Notes under the pieces: model-generated | What the model was told of the DNA's origin: nothing | The model's input: the letters and a program-made list of their open reading frames with translations, nothing else | Database searches by the model: none | Translations under genes and position numbers: made by a program | From: Nemertoderma westbladi | Taxonomy: Eukaryota > Xenacoelomorpha > Nemertodermatida > Nemertodermatidae | DNA length: 32,247 nucleotides | Assembly (NCBI GenBank): GCA_032718475.1 | Contig: JAUCBJ010000324.1 | Location: 1-32,247, forward strand | Direction: 5' to 3' | Shown: positions 8,945-18,409 of the stretch, in pieces | Position numbering within the stretch: position 1 is the first letter of the stretch | Layout: each line of letters begins with the position of its first letter

Positions 8945-10166
8945 CCTCCTTGACTCCGGCAGCACAGGAACATTCATCGACAAAGAACTAGCCGAAGACA
9001 TCTTTGTTGGACAACCCAAGTTCCGAACTAAGTTGAACCTTTCAGGAATTATGCAGGTTTGGAAATCTACAGTAGCTACAGACTACTATGTAGGCGCGTT
9101 GTCCACCCCCCAGGATGAACTAGGAGAACACAGTATAAGGTCAGTAAAAATGGTGGCGATAAAGAACTTCGCTACCAGCCAAGTGGAACCTTATAACTGG
9201 GATGAAGACGATTTCACCCAGCAGCATGAGATACCTAGATTCAACACCGACTACCCAGGGGTACAGATACTCATCGGCCAAAATGCGCATGAGGCGCTTG
9301 AGACATTAGAGAAACGGCCTGTTCGACCGCAACCATTGCAAACCTATGCGGGAAGAACAAGAGTAGGTTGGTACCTCACTGGACCTTCCCGTAGGACACT
9401 CATGGAAAGGCTACCCAAAGATTGGGTCCATCAGGAGAGTGAATGGGAAGAAGACATCAGTGAGGGAGAGACGACCACAACTGAGGGAACACCATACTCC
9501 TCAGATAATGACGATATTAATTCTAATGTAGATCAATGGAGACATTGCCCCGAGACGATTAATCTAGCCGACATCGCTTCCAGAGGAGCAACTCCTCAAG
9601 AACTGACAGATACTCCAGACTGGTTAGGTGGACCCGACTTTCTAAGTAAAAAAGATGAATGGCCTCCCCATCTTACCACGGCTGAGATTAGACAAGCCAA
9701 GGGAGCGGAGAAAGTCAAACCTAAAACCCGGATGAGTAAATCAAGGTTATTTAAACCCGTGATAGATCTGTCTGTACTACACATTGCCAGGGACGACGCT
9801 GTGGATCTAAACTCTCCCACCGCGAACAGATCTGTTGTGGAGATCAGAGAGAGAGACTGGAGATCTGGAACACCAGACGTCTCGCAGGGACTCTCACCTC
9901 TCCTGCCGGGAGCGATGGACCACTATAGCTCCTGGAATCGGCTTTGTAAGGCCGTCGTGTATTTGAAGCGATGTTTCTATCGTCACTATTCCAGGACGAA
10001 GAGGAAACCTGGAATTGTATTCGAAACACAACAACTCAATCGCCCAGTTGGTCGTTTATGTTTACTGGAAAGAGACCGAGAACTGTCCGGAAACTATGGA
10101 AGGCAAGATACTCTTCCCACGACCACCTCCCTAATCCAACAAACATCTAGGGACTCCCCAACGTAA
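8943..10166 (+). pseudogene. BEL/Pao protease joined to RNase H tail and pre-integrase segment; RT missing
   Basis: Resumes the BEL/Pao frame after the insertion. The protease catalytic motif DSGSTG starts at 8952. The rest of the A17 domain follows to about 9390 (VQILIGQNAHEALETL, GRTRVGWYLTGP). Near 9505-9530 the frame jumps without a break to WRHCPETINLADIASRG, which in complete BEL/Pao elements lies after RNase H, so RT and most of RNase H are deleted in frame. The YSSWNRLCKAVVYLKRCF block (about 9920) normally precedes the integrase, but no integrase core follows before the stop at 10164-10166. The last ~60 residues resemble nothing I know. Confidence 0.85.
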
Positions 10167-11085
10167 CAGCGTCTGGAGTGGGTGTGACTATATTATTTTA
10201 TATTTGTTTTTATTATTTTATATTTATGTATGTATTATTATGTGATTTTATTATAATCGTTTTCTTTAATTTTATTTAGTAGAATGTTATTTTTGCGTAT
10301 TATTATTCTGTGTTTCAGACTTTAGCCAAACATTAGAACGGCTTTGATTATAGAAACGTATAACTGTTATCAAACCAACTCAGTACATATGCATTATGCT
10401 TTCACCGCATTGTTTTACTGCTTTTACTGTCGGTTATTAATTGTATCAGTTGATGGAAATATTGTTATATTTGGAGAATATCGATAAATAACCATAAAAC
10501 CCCAATCTTCTTGATATACTGAAGGTTAGAGAGACCGGTTACATATAGCAATTGCGACTTACATTATAGTGGTTTTGGAGTGAATTGAATGCTATTTCAT
10601 AGGCCCTACATGTGTCGGTTGCTGTTCTCTTTATATATGACTAAAATTAGTGAAGGTCGACAGATCAGTGTGCAGCAGTGTGCGGTAGTGTGCATGAGTG
10701 TGATAGATAACAAAGCATTTCCTAAAGAATGCGCTTTATACGTGAATCAATAGCCATCCCGTTGTGTTTAGTGTAAGTCATAAATCTGTTTACATACTTA
10801 GAGCGCCACGTCCTAAAGGAACTGTTAATATTTCCCTAAAGTGAATAATATTTGTCAGAGATTATATATTAACGATCAATCGAATAATACAGTAGGCCTA
10901 CACCGCAATAAGGTCAGAGCTTCCGAATCCAGTCTCCCGGGTAAATCCAGTGGGTGAATGGTCGCGCATAGGCTGGCTTCGGCTAATGTAGTGTATCAAA
11001 TACTTGTCATAGGCTAAAGTCGATTTATAACCTAGAAGACACCTAAATTTGGCAGGTTAAACTGTTAAAGGTCTAAAAGCGCGAA
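10167..11085. other. Non-coding stretch after the BEL/Pao element
   Basis: No gene seen. AT-rich at first, then mixed, with imperfect AGTGTGC-type repeats near 10667-10704 and several TAGGCCTA-like words. This is where a BEL/Pao 3' LTR would lie, but no match to the region before 843 was found. Confidence 0.55.
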
Positions 11086-11471
11086 CAAGAATTATTGTTC
11101 ACTGAAGGCCATTTATTCTATTTAATAAATACACGATGTTCTGGAACATTTTGTTAAGTATGAATAGCTACACAATAGTACTATTGGATAGGCATTCTGC
11201 TGTTGCCTACCAACTCATAAAATAAATAACACGTTCTAGAATATTGTGTATTTATTTGATAGAATAAATGGCCTACAGGTTACAGCGAACGATACTTCTT
11301 GTAATCTTTGATCGCCTATATCTCAGTTGTTTCTCAACGAAATTCCGATATTGTTACATATTATGAATCCTTGCAAGGCAAGCTTTCTAATGATATGAAA
11401 ATTGTAGAAAAATCTGGGGGGGGGGGGTCCGTGTCATCAGAAAATGACACTATATTACGGGACATGGTGTA
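11086..11471. mobile_element. Truncated copy of the 905-bp long-inverted-repeat element
   Basis: Matches the reverse complement of the centre of 15782-16686 (ATTTATTCTATTTAATAAAT and the TGTTCTGGAACA block), then one arm, including a 12-nt G run and the terminus ATTACGGGACATGGTGTA. Relative to the full copy it lacks most of one arm and about 170 bp inside the other. It is non-autonomous with no coding content. Confidence 0.8.
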
Positions 11472-11995
11472 CTAAAGTATTATCATGTAGGCATTGCATT
11501 GTTGCCAGGCTACTTATTGCGAAAAATACTCAAATTGCGAAAAATACATAAGGTTAATCTGTTAATAGTACACAGAAAAACGTTTCGCTTTTTTTTTGTC
11601 ACAGTCGCTCAGCACTTAAATCTCCAATAAGTTTAATGTTAGCTTGAGTTTAATAATGCAAGTTAAAAAAATGACAAATTGTTATTAAAATTTAATACAA
11701 ACATTGCATGTTTTTTAGGCCTGCCCTACAATACTAACCACCCTGGACTTTGAACGTGGGTCGTATCGGTTTAACTGACGAAGACGATTCGCCCCAAGTC
11801 CATATACAGTACTGCTGTACTGTACCACCAAAATCTGGAACGAATGGACTTTTGGCGAATAGGTAAAGGGGCGAATCGACTTGCTCCCTGTTGTGCTGAT
11901 CTGTGATAAAGGTTACCGAACCTCCGGTCATCCGAACTGAATTTCCTTAATTTTTTTATGTTGTTTTGCAAGGAAAATTTAATAAAAAACCTATT
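11472..11995. other. Non-coding stretch with a nested hairpin
   Basis: No gene seen. It has poly-T and poly-A runs. At 11786-11877 the arms GATTCGCCCC and GGGGCGAATC enclose AAGTCCA/TGGACTT, and within that TACAGTA/TACTGTA pairs as a small inner stem. Function unknown. Confidence 0.5.
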
Positions 11996-12485
11996 AACCT
12001 AAAGGTTTTTTGCAAAAATATGAAGCGCCGCCGTTTACGCCAAAACTATCTGAATAAATATTATACTCAAGTTGTATCAATAAAAAAACGATTATACTCA
12101 AGTTGTCTTAATAAAAAAAAATAAGGGTACTTACTGACTTAAGATGTATCTAAATTCTCGGCCGAGATTCTCAGCCGAGTTTTTCTCGGCCCTTTTTTTC
12201 GCGGCCGAAAATTTATAATCCTATAAGTTGCAATGCAGGCCTCTATGTATTGTACTGTACACTGTAATTACAAAGACGCTGCCATTTTAAATTTCCCGCC
12301 GTTCAACTTTTATAACCTTCCCGGCCGTTAAAAACTCAGCCGAGAATTAATATAGGCCTACATCTTAAGTATAATAGGCCTATTTTGTATTGATACAACT
12401 TGAGTAGGCCCTATAATATTTATTCAGATAGTTTGGCTTAAAAGGCACTTCATTCAAAAAACCTAAACCTATTTTTTTTCGTTAA
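11996..12485. mobile_element. MITE-like element with long imperfect inverted repeats
   Basis: The left arm (about 11996-12190) and right arm (about 12305-12485) are imperfect inverted copies. Shared blocks include ACTATCTGAATAAATATTAT, CTCAAGTTGTATCAATA, CTTAAGATGTA and TTCTCGGC(C/T)GAG. The left arm also holds a 31-bp internal duplication (from 12060 and 12091). There is no open frame. I could not fix exact ends or a target duplication. A non-autonomous DNA transposon is the likeliest identity. Confidence 0.65.
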
Positions 12486-12754
12486 AAAACGTTTTCCACC
12501 CGACCCCCGCTGTTGACTGTAACGTACAGTTGTCAGGCTGTAGCCTGGTAGAAGACGCGAGGTCTGAGGTCAGAGCTTAGAGGTACTGAGGCAGTGAGGT
12601 GGGTGTGTAATGTAAAGTGTGTCATGTGTCAAAAGATGTGTCATTACCTTTCTACTATCTGCCTCTAACAGCTCAGCCAGTCAGCAGCTAGAACAATTTC
12701 TCTGTCTCAAAACTACCGCCGACCTTACAGCCTTAGGCCTATCCTCCAAATTCG
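12486..12754. other. Upstream region of the Smad-like gene
   Basis: No open frame. It holds GT-rich sequence (about 12595-12645) and a pyrimidine tract ending in AG at 12671, a possible 3' splice site for a non-coding first exon. Confidence 0.5.
12648..12671 (+). promoter_or_regulatory. Candidate 3' splice site before the Smad-like ORF
   Basis: A pyrimidine-rich run (CCTTTCTACTATCTGCCTCTAACAG) ends in AG at 12670-12671, 83 bp before the ATG. An in-frame TAG at 12734-12736 means any upstream exon spliced here would be 5' UTR for this frame. Prediction from sequence only. Confidence 0.4.
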
Positions 12755-13519
12755 ATGGATAGGAATACCGGTAGCGATTTATACGCGAAGCCGACAAACC
12801 ATTCAGTACAACGCCAGTACAACGCCGACACTGGTGAGGATGAGAATCACGCCGCCGATCCGCACCAACTCGACCCATCGATCGAAACCCAAGCCGTTCC
12901 GTACGTGGAGCCCGTCTTCTGGTGCCAAATAGAGTACCACGAGATGGAGAGGCGAGTGGGTGACCCCTGCAAAGTATCGCAGTGTTATCTAACCATCGAC
13001 GGTTACACAGACCCCTGCAGTTCGGATCGCTTCTGTTTGGGGTCGCTAAGCAACGTACACAGATCTAAATCGGTCGAGGCAACGCGAAGTCGTATCGGTA
13101 AAGGAGCTTGTCTCTACTACCTCGGCTCAAAAGTCTACGTGGAAAACCTCACCGAATCTAGCGTATTTGTACAAAGCGCAAACTGTAGTAAAATATTTGG
13201 TTGTATTCCGACAACCGTCTGGAAAATACCGTCTAAATGCAACATGGTTGTCTTCGACATGGAGTTTTTTGCTAAAGACCTCGACAGGGCGGTAAACCTT
13301 GGAGTCGGCGAGGTCCAGAAACTCGCGCAGATGTGTACGATAAGGATGTCCTTCGTGAGGGGTTGGGGTCCGGATTACCCCATTAAGGCGATCACATCGG
13401 CGCCATGTTGGATCGAGATTCATCTCAATGGGCCGTTGCAGTGGCTCGATAATGTACTGGTGCTCATGCCGCAGGAAGGACCTGGTAGCAGTGGAGGTCT
13501 GACGAGGACGGGTGTGTAA
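12755..13519 (+). CDS. Divergent Smad2/3-like protein with MH2 domain only
   Basis: 254 codons without introns. Residues 1-48 are a linker-like, polar N-terminus. From PYVEPVFWCQIEYHEMERRV on, the protein is an MH2 domain: DGYTDPCSSDRFCLGSLSNV, IGKGACLYYLGSKVY, FVQSANCS, MCTIRMSFVRGWGPDY (L3 loop region) and APCWIEIHLNGPLQWLDNVL. The linker junction and the absence of the Smad1/5-type extra residues before RFCLG favour a Smad2/3 origin. MH2 domains form Smad trimers and bind receptors and transcription partners. There is no MH1 DNA-binding domain, and the C-terminus (GSSGGLTRTGV) lacks the SSxS receptor phosphorylation motif. The frame is intact despite strong divergence, so it may be under selection. 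It could instead be a processed copy or the last exon of a larger gene. The start is the first ATG after an in-frame TAG at 12734. Confidence 0.88.
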   Translation: MDRNTGSDLYAKPTNHSVQRQYNADTGEDENHAADPHQLDPSIETQAVPYVEPVFWCQIEYHEMERRVGDPCKVSQCYLTIDGYTDPCSSDRFCLGSLSNVHRSKSVEATRSRIGKGACLYYLGSKVYVENLTESSVFVQSANCSKIFGCIPTTVWKIPSKCNMVVFDMEFFAKDLDRAVNLGVGEVQKLAQMCTIRMSFVRGWGPDYPIKAITSAPCWIEIHLNGPLQWLDNVLVLMPQEGPGSSGGLTRTGV

Positions 13520-13788
13520 CTAGGGTTTTGTAACTTAGGTTGCATTAATGCCTTACTGTTACTTTATTTAGTTTTATATTTTTTTGCTACTCTTTTGTCA
13601 TCCGAAATCGACATCAATATTATCTCTGTTTCTAGTTTCTCATTCTGTCATTGATTTGATTCGGGTTATATATGGTTAAACATTTGCTATAAAAGTTTTA
13701 GAGAAAATACTACAGGGTTGCCACTCACCTACTACTACGATCGGCATGCTGCATTGCAGCTGCATTATATATATATATTACATATATA
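13520..13788. other. Non-coding 3' flank of the Smad-like gene
   Basis: AT-rich with a (TA)n tract near 13767-13790. No clear AATAAA signal and no gene. It runs into the LINE fragment. Confidence 0.5.
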
Positions 13789-14375
13789 TTAAGAATGCTG
13801 TGCCGGCTTGTCGACAAAATTGCGCCACCACAACTCCCTATCACCCATGACATTTGCTAGATCATCCGCATCTTCAAGGCCAGTGTCCTTTAAGATGCGT
13901 CTCAAGAAAGTCATGGGCTGTCCACCATGCTTATTCACTCCATGAGGCTGCCAAAGTACAAGATTATGCACTGGCTGGTCCTCACGGCGAAAGCAATGTC
14001 CTGCAAAGCGGAGGCGGTTCCGTTCAAGTGTCAAGCTAGGGGAGACTAATGGAACACTCAAGGTTGTATAGAGTCTGATTGGAGTATGTTTCATTGTACT
14101 TGACACAATGAACCCGGCGCAGCATTCTTGTGAAAGTGCCATCCAGAGATTTGGTATCCTCTGCAGTTAGAGCCCAGCATGGACTCCCATATAAGTGTAC
14201 TGGTACAAACACTGCCATAAATGATCGAACCTTAAGGTTCCGTTTTATTCCAAATCCTGGACAGACTATTTAACGCTGCCCATGCCTTCCCCTTACGTAT
14301 CCGAAGGCGAAGGTCTTCACCTGACTTTCTGATCCATGATCCCAAGTAGCAGAACATTGCCACTCTCCTGGAATA
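13789..14375 (-). pseudogene. LINE (non-LTR retrotransposon) 3' end: C-terminus of the RT protein
   Basis: Read on the - strand in three frames: YLGSWIRKSGEDL and AWAALNSLSRIW (to 14232), then LYGSPCWALTAEDTKSLDGT and FTRMLRRVHCVKYNETY (to about 14040), then ERNRLRFAGHCFRREDQPVH, LVLWQPHG, and FLRRILKDTGLEDADDLANV up to a stop at 13789. These are the conserved C-terminal blocks following the RT domain in many animal LINEs (YGSETW, LRFAGHC, DTG...MxDR). Two frameshifts and the missing 5' part show it is dead. Part of it (from 13948) is the left arm of a palindrome; a degenerate mirror copy lies at about 14720-15148 on the + strand. Confidence 0.82.
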
Positions 14376-15148
14376 CCTGGAATAGTCACGGAATTTCATT
14401 TTTTCTTGAAATGTCAGGGAATTCTTGTGAAAAATGGACAAGTCATGAAATATACAGGTCGTAGATTGTGTCATAAGCGAAAATGTGTGAAATTTTCTCT
14501 GCTCGCTTCGCTCGCCATACCATTTTCATCACATAACTAAATATATATATAAATGGTGCACACTGCCACACTATTTGCTTATATATTTGCTTAAGAGAAA
14601 ATTTCACACATTTTCGCTTATGACACAATCTACGACCTGTATATTTCATGACTTGTCCATTTTTCACAAGAATTCCCTGACATTTCAAGAAAAAATGAAA
14701 TTCCGTGACTATGTCTGACTATTCCAGGTATTCCAGGAGAGTGGCAATGTTCTGCTACTTGGGATCATGGATCAGTAAGTCAGGTGAAGACCTTCGGATA
14801 CGTAAGGGGAAGGCATGGGCAGCGTTAAATAGTCTGTCCAGGATTTGGAATAAAACGGAACCTTGAGGTTCGATCATTTATGGCAGTGTTTGTACCAGTA
14901 CACTTACTTATATGGGAGTCCATGCTGGGCTCTAACTGCAGAGGATACCAAATCTCTGGATGGCACTTTCACAAGAATCTGCGCCGGGTTCATTGTGTCA
15001 AGTACAATGAACATACCTCGAATCAGACTCCATATGACGTGTTCCAATAGTCTCCACTAGCTTGATACTTGAACGGAACCGCCTCCGCTTTGCAGGACAT
15101 TGCTTACGCCGTGAGGAATAGTCAGTGCATAATCTTGTGCTTTGGCAG
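13948..15148. repeat. Palindrome A: ~550-bp inverted arms around a 94-bp core
   Basis: The left arm (13948-14500) and right arm (14594-15148) are near-identical inverted copies, differing by a few substitutions and short indels. The outer arm is LINE 3' sequence and the inner arm unrelated non-coding sequence, so the inversion copied whatever lay beside the core. The arms include the first 12 bp of the core. Similarity is high enough to suggest a recent event. Confidence 0.88.
14489..14582 (+). repeat. 94-bp core, copy 1
   Basis: Starts GAAATTTTCTCTGCTCGCTT and ends CTATTTGCTTAT. It matches 15267-15360 in the same orientation with only two differences (ATA versus TTT after CGCC). It contains GCTCGCTTCGCTCGC and an (AT)n stretch. 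There is no coding content. Confidence 0.9.
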
Positions 15149-15149
15149 A

Positions 15150-15498
15150 ATTTTATAGAATATATTATATTGGCCGCTTTATCTTATTGATGCGCTTTAT
15201 TATATTACAAAAAAAGTTAAATAGATGGGGTTGAGTCCTTTAATATTAAGATATCGGTTATGTGATGAAATTTTCTCTGCTCGCTTCGCTCGCCTTTCCA
15301 TTTTCATCACATAACTAAATATATATATAAATGGTGCACACTGCCACACTATTTGCTTATTTGTCTGTAATTGTCCTGTTGTGGTAGTTTGCCGATATGT
15401 TAATATTAAAGGACTCAACCCCATCTATGTAACTTTTTTGTAATATAATAAATCGAATGAATAAGATAAAGCGGCCAATATAATATATTCTATAAAAA
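15150..15498. repeat. Palindrome B: ~105-bp inverted arms around the same 94-bp core
   Basis: The left arm (about 15150-15257) and right arm (about 15398-15498) are inverted copies sharing AGAATATATTATATTGGCCG, CTTTATCTTATT, GATGGGGTTGAGTCCTTTAA and ATATCGG. The arms are unrelated to those of palindrome A, yet the centre holds the same core. B begins within 1-2 bp of where A ends. Confidence 0.85.
15267..15360 (+). repeat. 94-bp core, copy 2
   Basis: 92 of 94 positions identical by eye to 14489-14582. Here the flank completes a 14-bp hairpin, GTTATGTGATGAAA with TTTCATCACATAAC, which copy 1 has only on its right side. Confidence 0.9.
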
Positions 15499-15781
15499 TG
15501 TAGTGTACCCGCAATCAGGGAATTTTTTCTAAAAGTTTGGGAAAATTGACACTGAAATAGAGTGGCATCTCTACTAATTATGATTATGTTGCTAAATTAA
15601 GGCATTGTGGTGATGTAGTCAGTCATTGAAAGTATTCCAAATCTACATCTAAATACCCCGCGCGGGGTTATTTATTTTATTTAATAAATACATCATAATC
15701 TGACTGAGTGTTATTCATACATCTTATTCTATATTTTTTATGTATTTAATACATGTGGATAGCCACGTAATATTAATAGTA
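15499..15781. other. Non-coding spacer
   Basis: No gene seen. AT-rich; it contains TTTATTTTATTTAATAAATA near 15671. It ends with the left target duplication (15774-15781) of the next element. Confidence 0.5.
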
Positions 15782-16686
15782 TACACCATGTCCCGTAATA
15801 TAGTGTCATTTTCTGATGACACGGACCCCCCACCCCCCAGATTTTTCTACAAATCTTTATCATATTGCTTGAAATTTGAAACACCACTAGTTCCACTCAC
15901 CGTCGATGACCCCATGAAGCCGGAATTTTCGATTTTGCCTTTAAATTTTTTTATAAGCGTTTTAAAAAAGTGTCTTTTGCGAAATCGCACCCTCCGTATC
16001 GTGGCCATTCTTCGCATTAGTCGTAATTTTTTCATATCATTAAAAAGCTTGCGTTGCAAGGATTCCAAATATGTAACAATATCTGAATTTCGTTGAGAAA
16101 CAGCTGAGATATAGGCGTTCAAAGATTGCAAGAATTATTGTTCGCTGCAGGCCATTTATTCTATTTAATAAATACACAAAATTCTAGAATGTGTTATTTA
16201 TTTTATGAGTTGGTTGGCAACAGCGGTATTCCTATCCAATATATCTATTGCCTAGCTATTCATACTTAAACAAAATGTTCCAGAACATCGTGTATTTATT
16301 AAATAGAATAAATGGCCTTCAGCGAACAATACTTCTTGCAATCTTTGAACGCCTATATCTCAGCTGTTTCTCAACGAAATTCAGATATTGTTACATATTT
16401 CGAATCCTTGCAAGGCAAGCTTTTTAATGATATGAAAAAATTACGACTAATGTGAAGAATGGCCACGATACGGAGGGTGCGATTTCGCAAAAGACACTTT
16501 TTAAAACGCTTATAAAAAAATTTAGAAGGCAAAATCGAAAATTCCGGCTTCATGGGGTCATCGACGGTGAGTGGAACTAGTTGTGTTTCAAATTTCAAGC
16601 AATATGATAAAGATTTGTAGAAAAATCTGGGGGGGGGGGGGGTCCGTGTCATCAGAAAATGACACTATATTACGGGACATGGTGTA
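15782..16686. mobile_element. 905-bp non-autonomous element made almost entirely of 396-bp terminal inverted repeats, 8-bp TSD
   Basis: The left arm 15782-16177 and right arm 16291-16686 are each 396 bp and inverted copies. Termini read TACACCATGTCCCGTAATAT inward. TAATAGTA flanks both sides (15774-15781 and 16687-16694), an 8-bp target duplication. A C/G run of 13-14 bases sits about 50 bp from each end. A central spacer of 113 bp breaks the symmetry. Eight-base duplications occur with hAT, P and Merlin transposases, but the termini do not let me choose. Open frames of 118 and 93 codons lie in the arms as mirror images and look like by-products of arm identity. Confidence 0.88.
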
Positions 16687-16831
16687 TAATAGTATTGTTA
16701 TTGTTATATAGATAGATATATATGTTCTAGAATTCTATTCATGTAGATTCAAAATCATGCAACTTTCCAAAGCTCCTTGCCTTGCTCAGCTATTCAGATT
16801 GGGAATACTTCCAACGCAAACTTTCCATCTA

Positions 16832-16913
16832 CTGCACCACTGCAAGTATAAACCACTGCACCACTGCAAGTATAAACCACTGCACCACTGCAAGTATAAA
16901 CCACTGCAAGTAC
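16832..16913. repeat. 24-bp minisatellite, three full copies plus a partial one
   Basis: CTGCACCACTGCAAGTATAA-type units start at 16832, 16856 and 16880, identical by eye, followed by a partial CTGCAAGTACC. The unit length is a multiple of three, so the repeat appears as a repeated peptide in open frames, but there is no sign of a gene. Confidence 0.92.
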
Positions 16914-17677
16914 CCTCGAAGAATATCTGCAGTACAACTGCTCCAAGGAGAAACCATTTGCGTATTATTCTAACTAAAGATTGAAATTTATTGTCGAATA
17001 AAAGAATAGATGGAATTGATAAATTATATTAATAGATAAAAAATATAATTTCTAACTCACCCAGAAATAAGTATTGAGGCAAAATTATCTCTGTTTAAAA
17101 TTTCTTGGGTTCTCATTGGATTTGGAGGAGGTGGGTGGGAGTTATAAACCAATAGTTTATAACTTATTGCATTGTTTGCATAATATTAATGATATCATCA
17201 TACCTCACAGAGTATACAGATGTGCCATTGTCGCGAAATTATTTTATTTTTGTAACTAATCTGGTGTTGTTCTATCAGTCATTCAATACCAACTAAAATA
17301 GTAAGTGGTTTTTTAATTCACTTCGACATTATTGTAATTTTTCTTTTGCGCTTGTCGCTTGTGCTACTTTATACATATTAAATTAGTTTCATACATGTTT
17401 GATTGAATTAATAGTCTATGTCACATTTAGCGTCTATGTGTGTTTGTAGGTATGTACTAAGTATGTAGGAATATGTAGATTTATCTCGCTCTATACGGCT
17501 CATAGAAATATCCATATTATTGTGCTTAAGTGTTGAAGCTCTATTTTTGAATATTAAATGGCGGTGAAGGCCAACCTTTTCCCCATAACTTCTAACAATA
17601 TTTTTAAATTAATAATGCTTAACGGTCCTACCGGTACAGTACTTTCGCGATACCCTCATATACTTGGGCTCAGCGGT

Positions 17678-17701
17678 GGGGGGGGGGGGGGGGGGGGGGG
17701 G
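17678..17701. repeat. Run of 24 G
   Basis: An uninterrupted G tract; it could form quadruplex or triplex structures, and its true length is uncertain in any assembly. Confidence 0.9.
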
Positions 17702-18143
17702 TCGCTCAACATTCCTCACTGCTGCTCTTATTGTAGTTTATTACGTAAATAAATGTGAATTAATCCATTTAGAAGCTTATCGGCCAAACTGTGTAGCACT
17801 GATAAGTTCGGCCATGAAAGGGAACTCGGAAACAATTGGACTTTTCCAGTCAACGCATTTGTCCTTAGCAACAAGGTTTATCCATAGTAATAAGGTAACT
17901 ATTGAATGGGATTTTCCACAAATTTTGAGAACGTGTAAAATATGTGCGAAACCATACTGTAAGTCAGATATCAAAACCCATATTTTAGATTATTAGACAT
18001 TTAACAAAATTTAGCAAACATTTAAAAGATAAATTTAATTACTAAAAATATACCTACAGTTTTATAAATTTGATCATTAGCACACTCTAGTGGTATGTAA
18101 CTGAATTCGTGATTTATGTTTTAGGGGAAAAAACAATTTTTAA

Positions 18144-18167
18144 GGGGGCGGGGGGGGGGGGGGGGGG
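18144..18167. repeat. Interrupted G run (5 G, C, 18 G)
   Basis: A second long G tract in the same strand orientation, about 450 bp after the first. Confidence 0.9.
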
Positions 18168-18409
18168 TACACCAATTTCGGACAACTCTTCGATTTATCA
18201 CTCTCAGCGTTTCAAAATTATTTGGTTTGGGCTATAATTTGGAATATGCAGTAGGTATCTACGCTGCTATTCTACATGACAGGTTATGAAAATTTTATTT
18301 TTCGCTGTTTAATATTAGTTAATACTAGTTAACAATAAAAAAAACTTGGCTGCGCTTAAACAGTTTTGAATCCAATCACATTAAATTTTTTTATATGGTC
18401 AATTCCACG

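Larger units (their letters stand above)
843..10166 (+). mobile_element. Degenerate BEL/Pao LTR retrotransposon, interrupted by a Ty3/gypsy insertion
   Basis: In order the element carries a long Gag N-terminus, the DUF1759 Gag domain, three zinc knuckles, the start of the A17-type aspartic protease, then the tail of RNase H and the pre-integrase segment. All pieces lie in one reading frame once the 4.3-kb insert (4604-8944, including one copy of the target duplication) is ignored. RT, most of RNase H and the integrase core are missing, and two in-frame stops (1659 and 3693) break Gag. No LTRs were recognised, so the outer limits are those of the coding parts only. It is a dead copy. Confidence 0.85.
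16695..18409. other. Gene-free stretch with minisatellite and long G runs
   Basis: No gene supported. It contains a 24-bp tandem repeat (16832-16913) and G runs at 17678-17701 and 18150-18167. Open frames crossing the G run at 17678 are short and Gly-rich and not credible. The rest is AT-rich. Confidence 0.55.

Noticed and set aside
13789-15148. Two independent LINE insertions in opposite directions
   Set aside because: The mirror match also covers non-LINE sequence next to the core, so one inverted duplication explains both copies.
15740-16652. Mirror-image open frames of 118, 94 and 93 codons
   Set aside because: They lie in the two arms of the inverted-repeat element and exist twice only because the arms match; no family motif is present.
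17558-17996. Open frames crossing the G run
   Set aside because: Poly-Gly from a G homopolymer and no recognisable domain.
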